DNA of 53,748 nucleotides from an uncultured Microbulbifer sp. (lineage in GTDB: Bacteria > Pseudomonadota > Gammaproteobacteria > Pseudomonadales > Cellvibrionaceae), in NCBI RefSeq assembly GCF_947489355.1, contig NZ_CANLDD010000027.1, positions 1 to 53,748 of the forward strand, given 5' to 3'. Both the position numbers and the translations under genes were made by a program. Of this stretch, positions 46,345-53,748 are shown piece by piece. Position 1 is the stretch's first letter. Each line of letters opens with the position of its first letter. The notes beneath the pieces are model-generated. The model saw only the letters and a list, made by a program, of their open reading frames with translations, was not told the origin of the DNA and searched no databases.

Positions 46345-49300
46345 TCACTGCCCCAGCGTAAACAACTGGGTATTACCTCCAGTGGCAACCGTATTGATGG
46401 TCTTGGTTTTTTCACTGCCGAAACGAAACAGATAATGCGGCCCACCGGCCTTGGGGCCTGTGCCGGAAAGACCCTGGCCGCCGAAGGGGTTTACACCCAC
46501 GACTGCACCCACCATATCCCGGTTCACATAGCAGTTGCCCACATTCACACGTTTGAATACCGCTTGGGCACGCCCTTCTATGCGCGAATGCAGACCAAAG
46601 GTAAGGCCGTAGCCGGTGGCGTTGATGCGGCGGATGACCTCATCCAGTTCCTCCGCCTTAAAACGCATAACATGCAGGAAAGGGCCGAATACCTCACGCT
46701 TGAGTACAGAGAAATCCTCGATTTCCACAACCTGCGGGCCAAAGAAAGTACCTTTATCGGGTTTTTTATCTTCTTTAACAGTAAACAGTGGCTTGGCTTC
46801 CCGGCTCATACGTTCACGGTGCGCCTCCAGCATGCCCTGTGCTTTTGTGTCAATAACCGGGCCGATGTCGGTTTCCAGTTTACCGGGGTCGCCCAGGGTC
46901 AGCTCTTCACAGGCGCCTTTTAGCATAGTGAGCAAATTGTCGGCGATCACATCCTGTACACAGAGGATACGCAGGGCGGAGCAGCGCTGGCCGGCGCTGA
47001 GAAAAGCGGACTGGATAACGTCGTCCACTACCTGCTCCGGCAGAGCGGTGGAGTCCACAATCATGACATTCTGACCGCCGGTCTCGGCGATCAGCGGCAC
47101 AATCGGGCCCTCCTTGGCGGCCAGCTGCTGGTTAATCAGTCGTGCGGTTTCGGTGGAGCCGGTAAAGGCCACGCCGCTCAAACGCGGATCTTCGATCAGC
47201 AGCTTACCCACGGCAGCGCCGCTGCCGGTAATAAGGTGCAGCACCTTTGCTGGCACACCGGCATCGAGCATCATACGCACAGCGTGAGCGGCGATAATCG
47301 GTGTCTGCTCAGCGGGCTTTGCCAGTACCGCATTGCCCGCAGCCAGTGCTGCAACCACCTGACCGGTAAAGATGGCCAGGGGGAAATTCCAGGGACTGAT
47401 CGCCACGAATACACCGCGGCCACCCAGGTACAGTTGGTTCTGCTCACCGGTCGGGCCGGGCAGCTCGGTGGGTTCACTGAAATACTGGCGGGCAGCATTG
47501 GCGTAGTAGCGACAGAAGTCCACCGCTTCACGTACTTCACTGATGCCGTCGTTGAGGGTGCGCCCCGCTTCCAGACAGATAATAGCGGCAAGCTCACCGG
47601 CTTTCTTTTCATAGAAGTCAGCGACTCTGTCCAGTATGGCCGCGCGCTCATTGCCCCCCAGCCGATCCCAGCCGATCTGCGCTTCAGTAGCCGAGGTGTA
47701 GGCTTGCTCTATCAGGTGTTTGTCGGTATTGGCTGTGTGGCCAACCACTTCGCCAGTGGCCGGGTTATAAACCGGCTCCTCCGCTTTGCCCATAACGCCA
47801 TCGACAATAGGGCCGCCGAGAAAGTGTTTGTCGCGCTGGTTTTCCAGCGTTTTCATCAAAGGGGCAACCGCGAGGGGGTCGGTCAGTTCAATACCCTGTG
47901 CGTTTTTTCGTGGCAGGGCTTCTGCGCCCATATAAATATTCTCGGGAAGGGGAATTTGCGGGTGGCGATAGGGAGTGCAGGCCTCACTCAGGTCGAGGGT
48001 ATCCTGCACCAGCGTCTCAATCGGGGTTTCCTCATCCATAAAACGGTTTACAAATGAACTGTTGGCCCCATTTTCGAGCAGGCGGCGCACCAGATAAGGC
48101 AACAGGTCGCGATGTGCACCCACGGGCGCATAAACCCGCACCGGCACACGCCTGCCGTGAACCGCTTCAATCTGCGCATACAGCAGATGGCCCATGCCGT
48201 GCAGGCGTTGGAATTCGAAGTCGGTACGGTCACCGGCCAGGGCCAGAACCAGGCCCACGGTGTAGGCATTGTGGGTGGCGAACTGCGGGTAGATGGCGCT
48301 GCCGGCGTCCAACAACTTTTTCGCGCATATCTGGTAAGACAGGTCGGTATGGCACTTGCGGGTATACACCGGGTAATCAGTGAGACCCAGTTGCTGTGCA
48401 TGCTTGATCTCGCTGTCCCAGTAGGCACCTTTTACCAGGCGCACCATCAGTTTGCGGCCAGTATCGCGGCCCAGTGCAATCAGCCATTCGGCTACGTATG
48501 GAGCGCGTTTCTGGTAAGCCTGCAGCACAAAGCCCAGCCCCTGCCAGCCTTTCAATTCCGGGTCACGGGCCAGGGCTTCGAATATATCCAGGGAGATATC
48601 AAGCCGTTCGGTCTCTTCCGCATCGATATTAAGGCCCATTCCGTATTGGGCTGCGGCCAGACACAGACGCTTCACCTGGGGCAGCAGTTCGCCCATGACG
48701 CGTTCACGTTGAAGTACTGTGTAGCGGGGATGCAGGGCGGACAGTTTGATGGAAATTCCGTTGGTCTCTACAATATCGCACTTAGTGTTGGCCTTACCGA
48801 TCGCTTCAATCGCCATCCTATAGGCATCAAAATAGCGTTGGGCGTCGGCCATGGTGCGCGCACCTTCGCCGAGCATGTCGAAGGAGAAGCGGGTGCCCGG
48901 CAGGTTTTCCTTGGGTCCGCGCTTCAGTGCCTCTTCGATGGTGCGACCCAGAACATACTGGCCACCCATGATCCTCATGGCCTGCATCATGGAAGTCCGC
49001 ACCATCGGCTCACCGATGCGGCTAATCAGGCGTTTGATCCAGTGCGACGGTTGCTCGGTGATATCCGGGTCCAGTTCAACAACACTGCCGGTGAGCATTA
49101 AACCCCAGGTGGAGGCGTTCACAAACAGGGAGTCTGACTGGCCACGATGGCTGGACCAGTTGCCGGAATGCACTTTCTCTGCAATCAGTTTGTCGGCAGT
49201 ATCCGCATCGGGAACCCGAAGCAGAGATTCCGCCAGACACATCAAGGCCACGCCCTCCTTGTTGGAAAGGCCAAACTGCTGCAGGAACGCATCCAGAGTT

Positions 49301-49491
49301 CCGCGTTTGCTACGCTGTTTGCGCGAATGGCGCACCAGCTCGCGGGAGGTGCTCAGGATTCTCTTGCGCAGGGCGTCATTTGGCCGGGGCCCGGCCAGGA
49401 GTTCACTTACGCACTGGTTTTCGTCGGCGTGCAAATACCGGTGTACCCGTTCCCGGGCACTGTCAAGATCTCCGGCGAAGGTTGTCGACAT
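46345..49491 (-). CDS. putA: Bifunctional proline dehydrogenase / P5C dehydrogenase
   Basis: Oxidises proline to pyrroline-5-carboxylate with FAD, then to glutamate with NAD+. The 1048-residue protein has the PRODH barrel in the N-terminal half (VKGAYWDSE near residue 355, GAHRDLLPYLVRR near residue 453) and an aldehyde dehydrogenase domain in the C-terminal half, with the catalytic Cys in GQRCS near residue 832 and AETGGQN near residue 805. It lacks the N-terminal ribbon-helix-helix of trifunctional PutA, so it does not autoregulate. The ATG at 49491 has GGAGA upstream. The divergent Lrp gene is the likely regulator. Confidence 0.96.
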   Translation of the reverse strand: MSTTFAGDLDSARERVHRYLHADENQCVSELLAGPRPNDALRKRILSTSRELVRHSRKQRSKRGTLDAFLQQFGLSNKEGVALMCLAESLLRVPDADTADKLIAEKVHSGNWSSHRGQSDSLFVNASTWGLMLTGSVVELDPDITEQPSHWIKRLISRIGEPMVRTSMMQAMRIMGGQYVLGRTIEEALKRGPKENLPGTRFSFDMLGEGARTMADAQRYFDAYRMAIEAIGKANTKCDIVETNGISIKLSALHPRYTVLQRERVMGELLPQVKRLCLAAAQYGMGLNIDAEETERLDISLDIFEALARDPELKGWQGLGFVLQAYQKRAPYVAEWLIALGRDTGRKLMVRLVKGAYWDSEIKHAQQLGLTDYPVYTRKCHTDLSYQICAKKLLDAGSAIYPQFATHNAYTVGLVLALAGDRTDFEFQRLHGMGHLLYAQIEAVHGRRVPVRVYAPVGAHRDLLPYLVRRLLENGANSSFVNRFMDEETPIETLVQDTLDLSEACTPYRHPQIPLPENIYMGAEALPRKNAQGIELTDPLAVAPLMKTLENQRDKHFLGGPIVDGVMGKAEEPVYNPATGEVVGHTANTDKHLIEQAYTSATEAQIGWDRLGGNERAAILDRVADFYEKKAGELAAIICLEAGRTLNDGISEVREAVDFCRYYANAARQYFSEPTELPGPTGEQNQLYLGGRGVFVAISPWNFPLAIFTGQVVAALAAGNAVLAKPAEQTPIIAAHAVRMMLDAGVPAKVLHLITGSGAAVGKLLIEDPRLSGVAFTGSTETARLINQQLAAKEGPIVPLIAETGGQNVMIVDSTALPEQVVDDVIQSAFLSAGQRCSALRILCVQDVIADNLLTMLKGACEELTLGDPGKLETDIGPVIDTKAQGMLEAHRERMSREAKPLFTVKEDKKPDKGTFFGPQVVEIEDFSVLKREVFGPFLHVMRFKAEELDEVIRRINATGYGLTFGLHSRIEGRAQAVFKRVNVGNCYVNRDMVGAVVGVNPFGGQGLSGTGPKAGGPHYLFRFGSEKTKTINTVATGGNTQLFTLGQ

Positions 49492-49632
49492 ATCGTCTCC
49501 CAAGCTCTATATCCATGGTCAGCATAAAAGACCGGATTATGTGGGAAAGTGCTTAGAATTAATCGCCATTTTGGCGCTAACTGTGGTTAAATATAACGCC
49601 TAATTGCGTGATTACCAGTAGGGTATTTTGTC

Positions 49633-50148
49633 ATGTCTCGACAGTTGGAAGATCTCGATCGTATTGATCGCCAAATACTGCGTATCCTGCAACGCCATGG
49701 ACGCCTACCGAATGTAGAGCTGGCGCGCAGGGTGAATCTCAGCCCCACTCCCTGCTTGGAGCGGGTCAAGCGCCTGGAACGGGAAGGGTTTATCCGGGAC
49801 TATGTCGCATTGCTGGACCCGCTCAAGGTCCACGCCGGCCTGGTTGTGTATATCCAGGTCACATTGAATAACACCGCCTCCGAAGCCCTGGAAGCCTTTA
49901 ACCAGCATGTGGCCAGTCTGGAGGAAGTACAGGAGTGCCATATGGTCGCCGGTGGCTTTGACTATCTCGTAAAAATTCGTATTAAGGACATGCTCGGGTA
50001 TCGCCGTTTTCTCGGCGAAAAGCTGGCCTCACTGCCGGGCGTACGCGAAACCCACACCTATGTGGTGATGGAAGAGGTAAAGACGGATACGGCCGTGGCC
50101 GTGCCGGACCCCGAGCCCAAGACCAAACCAGGCCGACGTTCCGTATGA
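49633..50148 (+). CDS. Lrp/AsnC family regulator, probably of putA
   Basis: A 171-residue regulator. The N-terminal HTH (LDRIDRQILRILQRHGRLPNVELARRVNLS) is followed by the RAM ligand-binding domain with VYIQVTL and MVAGGFDYLVKIR, matching Lrp/AsnC. It is divergent from putA, with 141 bases between the starts. Lrp-type activators of putA that sense proline are known (PutR), so the same role is inferred here. Confidence 0.88.
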   Translation: MSRQLEDLDRIDRQILRILQRHGRLPNVELARRVNLSPTPCLERVKRLEREGFIRDYVALLDPLKVHAGLVVYIQVTLNNTASEALEAFNQHVASLEEVQECHMVAGGFDYLVKIRIKDMLGYRRFLGEKLASLPGVRETHTYVVMEEVKTDTAVAVPDPEPKTKPGRRSV

Positions 50149-50461
50149 AGGCACTGCTGGCGCGCAAAGGCCTGGCTGTGCTGAGCACCTGACCACTGAA
50201 ACAGGCCAACAAGACAGCCTAACCGGTGAGAGGGGCGCCGCCAGAAGCCCTATGCCGTGCGCAATCTGGATCGGTGTTGAGTCCCGATTGACTCCTCGGT
50301 TGCGCTATTCTTACCATCGATTGCGTATTTCGTACTTGAATAAGACAATTTGGCAATCAATATTGGCCGGAGTTTTATTATGCTCGGCACAGGTTGGGTG
50401 TGCCCCTTATCACTGAGCTGACCGCGATAACCCGCGATAACCATAAAACAACAGGTACTGT
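50149..50461. other. Intergenic region before acyl-CoA dehydrogenase
   Basis: About 313 bases without a recognisable gene. It should hold the promoter of the acyl-CoA dehydrogenase gene; a TTGACT lies at 50288 but I see no good -10 at the right distance. Confidence 0.4.
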
Positions 50462-51616
50462 ATGGATTTTTCACTGAGCGAAGAACAGCAGATGATTCAG
50501 GAGGCAGCGAGACAGTTTGCCGAAAGCGAACTGAAACCGATCGCCGCTGAACTTGACAGAACCGGTAATCGCCAGTTGCTGTTGGAAAAACTCAAACAGC
50601 TGGCCGAACTGGGCTTTATGGGCATCAATGTAGATCCGGAGTATGGCGGCACTGGCGCTGGAACCATCGCTTTCTGTCTGGCCATTACTGAACTTGCACG
50701 CGGCTGCGCCTCTACAGCAACCACCACCTCCGTAACCAACATGGTGGCCGAAGTTATCCAGGCAGTTGGAAATGAAACACAACGGCAAAAGTACCTCCCG
50801 AAAATTTGTAGCGGCGAATATTCGGCAGGTTCCTTCTGCCTGACAGAGCCGGGTTCCGGCTCAGACGCCGCAGCCATGCGCACCCGGGCCGTAAAGGAAG
50901 GCGATGAATATGTATTAAACGGCAGTAAACTGTTTATCAGCAGCGCCGAGTTTGCGGGTATCTTTGTTGTCTGGGCGGTAACTGATCCCACCGCGGCAAA
51001 GGGCAAGGGGATTTCATGCTTTTTGGTGGAGGCGGGCACCCCGGGTCTGATTATCGGCAAGGCCGAAGAGAAGATGGGGCAGAAGGCCTCTGTCACCAAT
51101 GAGGTCTCTTTCGATCATTGCCGTATTCCCGCCGCCAACCTGCTGGGCGAAAAGAATCGCGGTTTCCGTATCGCTGCGGGGGAACTTGCCGGCGGGCGCA
51201 TTGGTATTGGCGCCCTGGCACTGGGTATCGGCCTGGAAGCCCTGGACTGCGCCCGCGCTTACATGCATGAGCGGGAGCAGTTCGGCAGGAAACTGGCACA
51301 ATTCCAGGGGCTGCAATGGCAACTGGCAGATAAATGTACCGAATTGGAAGGCGCGCGCCTGTTGCTACTGCAGGCTGCCTGGCAGAAAGATGCGGGGATG
51401 CCCTTTGGCCCAGCGGCTTCCATGGGCAAGCTGTTCGCCAGCGAAAAAGCCAACGAAGCCTGCTATCTGGCACTGCAGATTCACGGTGGCGTGGGTTACA
51501 CTCGCGAATATCCCCTGGAACGCATGAGCCGCGATGTGCGCATCACGACAATCTACGAAGGCACCAGCGAAATCCAGCGCTTGATTATCGCACGTCATTT
51601 ACTCGATGTGCGCTAA
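50462..51616 (+). CDS. Acyl-CoA dehydrogenase (short/branched-chain type)
   Basis: A 384-residue flavoprotein of the standard acyl-CoA dehydrogenase length. It has CLTEPGSGSDAA near residue 121, FDHCRIPAANLLGE near residue 215, and the catalytic Glu in TTIYEGTSEIQ near residue 364. It oxidises an acyl-CoA to the enoyl-CoA in fatty-acid or branched-chain degradation. It is separate from the biosynthetic operon and on the opposite strand, so it is likely a catabolic enzyme. The ATG follows AGGT. Confidence 0.9.
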   Translation: MDFSLSEEQQMIQEAARQFAESELKPIAAELDRTGNRQLLLEKLKQLAELGFMGINVDPEYGGTGAGTIAFCLAITELARGCASTATTTSVTNMVAEVIQAVGNETQRQKYLPKICSGEYSAGSFCLTEPGSGSDAAAMRTRAVKEGDEYVLNGSKLFISSAEFAGIFVVWAVTDPTAAKGKGISCFLVEAGTPGLIIGKAEEKMGQKASVTNEVSFDHCRIPAANLLGEKNRGFRIAAGELAGGRIGIGALALGIGLEALDCARAYMHEREQFGRKLAQFQGLQWQLADKCTELEGARLLLLQAAWQKDAGMPFGPAASMGKLFASEKANEACYLALQIHGGVGYTREYPLERMSRDVRITTIYEGTSEIQRLIIARHLLDVR

Positions 51617-51810
51617 CCTGGCTTTGGGGTAAAAAAAGTAACAAGCATTATCATTGCCGCATGGCGCCGCGCTGGTACAGACTGAATCCACACACTGACG
51701 AGAGCATACAAAAAAACAGCAGACATCGTCCTTGCCTGGCGATGGCATTATGCATAATCAAATGCATAGACAGTGTCTCGCGACCGACTGCATTCCAAAA
51801 AAATCAGCAA

Positions 51811-51854
51811 CCACCCGCGGAGCGGGTGGTATATGGAAGCCCCCGGAGGGGGCT
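51811..51854. repeat. Tandem hairpins at the end of an IS200/IS605 remnant
   Basis: Two perfect hairpins in a row: CCACCCGC-GGA-GCGGGTGG (51811-51829) and AGCCCCC-GGA-GGGGGCT (51838-51854), each with a GGA loop. IS200/IS605 elements carry hairpins at their ends, and a tnpA remnant lies 7 bases away. Confidence 0.7.
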
Positions 51855-51861
51855 ATATTAG

Positions 51862-52112
51862 TTAAAACCCTTCCAAGCGCATCTGCTCCTCACTTTCTTG
51901 GCTCTTTATGTTCTTCCGAACTACCTCTTCATCTAAACCCACGTGTTTACGCAGTAACCTCTGGCTCAAAAGTGGCGACCAGTGAATTCGTTTTGACTTG
52001 CAAGCACTCTCGGAACATACGGATTGCTGACTTACCTTTGAGAAACCCCACTGCATTGGCCACGCTGAACTTCGGAGGGATCATCAGCAGCATGTGGATG
52101 TGATCCCTCATT
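51862..52112 (-). pseudogene. IS200/IS605-family tnpA remnant
   Basis: Degraded Y1 transposase. RDHIHMLLMIPPKFSVANAVGFLKGKSAIR gives the HUH-adjacent end of the domain, and after a frameshift KHVGLDEEVVRKNIKSQE gives the conserved C-terminal helix with the tail RLEGF. The N terminus is missing where the palindromic element begins near 52131. It cannot make an active transposase. Confidence 0.85.
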
Positions 52113-52130
52113 GCCCACCCCCTACCAATT

Positions 52131-52204
52131 GGTAGTGTTCAGAATTCTGTGTCATTTCTTTATCATTAGCAAAAAAGAGATGACCCAGAATTCTGAACAC
52201 TACC
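52131..52204. repeat. 74-bp palindromic MITE-like element
   Basis: Terminal inverted repeats of 25 bases with one mismatch: GGTAGTGTTCAGAATTCTGTGTCAT on the left (52131-52155, shown in short form) and its inverse (52180-52204), around a 24-base centre. No coding content. The end sequences look like insertion-sequence termini, so it is probably a non-autonomous element lying between the IS200 and IS3 remnants. Confidence 0.7.
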
Positions 52205-52620
52205 GATACCCGCTCAGCAGGTAAAGAAAATCAAATTTGATGGCCAGTCCTCACGATTGAAGTTGTCAATCACATTGGGGAGGCGATAACGATCACCGTC
52301 TTCCAGTTGATGCTATGGTCCAGCCTGATCAACTAACCTGCGATCTCGACCTTGAGACAATCCTCAGCGTATATCTCCTTAAAGTAGCGATCTCCCCCTC
52401 CAGCCCCCCCAGCCCCTCTAGACGGATCATCGCGGATGGCATGTATACCGCCATATTTAGGCTGCCACTTGCAAAAGGCGACAGGACTCATATCGTACTT
52501 CCACCACAGCTTGGGCACCGGGATACCGATTTCTGCCTGATTGAGAATCGCGAGAACTTGACAGTCCAGGAACTTCAATTTTCCATGCAGAATCTCCTCG
52601 GCACATTTTATGAGAAAATT
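52205..52620 (-). pseudogene. IS3-family transposase remnant (OrfA and OrfB pieces)
   Basis: On the minus strand AILNQAEIGIPVPKL and FCKWQPKYGGI (52333-52590) match the OrfA helix-turn-helix of IS3 elements. Farther along, HQLEDGDRYRLPNVIDNFNRE (about 52215-52315) matches the OrfB catalytic region around VIDDFNRE, with stops and shifts. Most of OrfB is missing. It is a dead element truncated by the palindromic element. Confidence 0.8.
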
Positions 52621-52772
52621 CTACTTTTGACGTAGATTACCTTTCGGGCGAATACCTTCGGACTATCCTCTTATCACGTCTGCCATTCATTGATATTGGA
52701 GTCAATACTTGTTTACTTAGGCTTTGAAATGCTGAATTGAGAGTGAAAAAAGGTGAAATGAGGAAGGTTAAT

Positions 52773-53748
52773 ATGTTAAATGGCATAAAGGAGCGTATCT
52801 GCTCTTTGGTGTTATCAGGCATTGCTGTCGTTGTAAACATCGCTGTACCCCCTACTGAAGCATGTACCCGGATTCTTTATGAAACTGGAACGGGAACTTA
52901 TATCACTGGGCGATCCATGGATTGGAGCGATACTACAGCTGCGATGGATTTCTGGATATTTCCACAGGGAATGGAGCGTAACGGTGGCGTTGGTAAAGGT
53001 TCGATCACTTGGAACTCCAGATATGGGTCCGTCATTATCAGTATTTATGACGCAGCGACCTCTGATGGGGTAAATGAAGTCGGCTTGGTAGGAAACCTTC
53101 TTTATCTTGCAGAAACCGACTACGGGGATGCTGCTACTCGAGGGAAGCCAACGATTTCAGTTGGTGCCTGGCTACAGTATTTTCTTGATAATTATGCGAC
53201 TGTTGCTGAGGCTGTTCAGGTGATGAAGACTGATCCTATCACCATCATTTCTACCAACCTGCCAAATGGAAAGCCGGCTGATGCGCATATTGCACTTTCC
53301 GATCCCACAGGCGATTCTGCCATCTTTGAGTATATCGATGGTGATCTCAGAATTCATCATGGTAAAGAATATACGGTGATGACAAACTCACCTGTTTACG
53401 GGCAGCAATTAGCCCTCAATACTTACTGGAGTCTTATAGGGGGTAATAATTTCTTACCAGGAACCATTAGTGCAGCAGATCGTTTTGCGCGTGCCAGCTA
53501 CGCCCTCGAGTCTTCACCAAAATTTAAACAACGCCGCGATGCTATTGCTTCAGTATTCTCCCAGATACGTGCCATTAGTGTGCCTTTGGGAATGAGCAAT
53601 CCAAGTAAGCCAAATATTGCTTCAACACTGTGGCGATCAGTTATTGAGCAAAACACCAAGCGTTATTATTTCGCGGATTCAACCTTGAAGCGCATACCAT
53701 TTATGCGGCTTGTGCCGCCAAGTAATTATCCATTAAATCTTCTGGTGT
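52773..53748 (+). CDS. Linear-amide C-N hydrolase (choloylglycine hydrolase family), partial
   Basis: At least 325 residues of an Ntn-hydrolase of the penicillin V acylase/bile-salt hydrolase family, running off the right edge. A signal peptide ends near PTEA just before the catalytic Cys (EACTRILYETGTGTYITG region), which would become the N-terminal nucleophile after cleavage. RSMDW follows, as in the family. The start ATG at 52773 has AGGAAGG upstream; an ATG at 52758 is possible. Likely periplasmic or secreted. Substrates in the family range from bile salts to acyl-homoserine lactones; which applies here is unknown. Confidence 0.88.
   Translation, partial: MLNGIKERICSLVLSGIAVVVNIAVPPTEACTRILYETGTGTYITGRSMDWSDTTAAMDFWIFPQGMERNGGVGKGSITWNSRYGSVIISIYDAATSDGVNEVGLVGNLLYLAETDYGDAATRGKPTISVGAWLQYFLDNYATVAEAVQVMKTDPITIISTNLPNGKPADAHIALSDPTGDSAIFEYIDGDLRIHHGKEYTVMTNSPVYGQQLALNTYWSLIGGNNFLPGTISAADRFARASYALESSPKFKQRRDAIASVFSQIRAISVPLGMSNPSKPNIASTLWRSVIEQNTKRYYFADSTLKRIPFMRLVPPSNYPLNLLV

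Overview
The window looks like a chromosomal segment of a marine-type gammaproteobacterium. The basis is a set of housekeeping genes of gammaproteobacterial style (nadK, cysC, murI, rmuC, an AroF/G/H-type DAHP synthase, a putA with a divergent Lrp-type regulator) plus CCA-encoding tRNA genes. A Cellvibrionales/Microbulbifer-like host is my guess from overall gene style; no 16S gene is present to settle it.

Layout. 0.4-19.4 kb is mostly ordinary chromosome: NAD kinase, a PLP desulfhydrase-like enzyme, an Xre/MbcA-RES toxin-antitoxin pair, tRNA-Asp and tRNA-Val, a large DUF6351 protein, cysC, an rmuC-AEC transporter-DUF2489 operon, murI, a coupled AddB-like/RecB-like DNA repair pair, and a DAHP synthase. 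20.0-25.25 kb is a Tn3-family transposon with 38-bp terminal inverted repeats, an intact tnpA, a tnpR killed by a nonsense codon, and three cargo genes (AraC regulator, DUF1801, VOC). It has no matching target duplication and truncates the genes on both sides, so DNA next to it was probably lost.

25.2-43.3 kb is the accessory core: about 17 tightly packed minus-strand genes, many with ATGA/TAATG stop-start overlaps. Reading in transcription order they are an AMP-forming acyl ligase, a fold-type III PLP decarboxylase, an acyl-CoA dehydrogenase-like protein, two divergent thiolase-fold proteins around an unrecognised protein, a full acyl-CoA dehydrogenase, a flavin halogenase-like oxidase, an alpha/beta hydrolase, a degenerate asparagine-synthetase-like protein, an acyl carrier protein, then two TPR proteins mixed with a LolCDE-like ABC transporter, a LolA-like periplasmic protein and an outer-membrane barrel. 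The ligase, decarboxylase, ACP, hydrolase and Asn-synthetase-like set resembles the module that accompanies exosortase A systems, but no exosortase is here. I infer an ACP-tethered amino/acyl metabolite that is oxidised and possibly halogenated, then moved to the cell surface by a Lol-like route. The transport half carries three separate frameshifts and the barrel is cut by the transposon, so export is probably broken (or the assembly has errors there).

43.3-53.7 kb holds an AT-rich divergent intergenic region, a frameshifted flavin monooxygenase, a decayed MerR/CadR-type regulator, putA with a divergent Lrp/AsnC regulator, an acyl-CoA dehydrogenase, a patch of IS200/IS605 and IS3 remnants with a small palindromic MITE-like element, and the start of a linear-amide (choloylglycine hydrolase family) hydrolase that runs off the right edge. 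A 127-141 bp palindromic dispersed repeat occurs twice (near 18.0 kb and 41.6 kb), once inside the biosynthetic operon.
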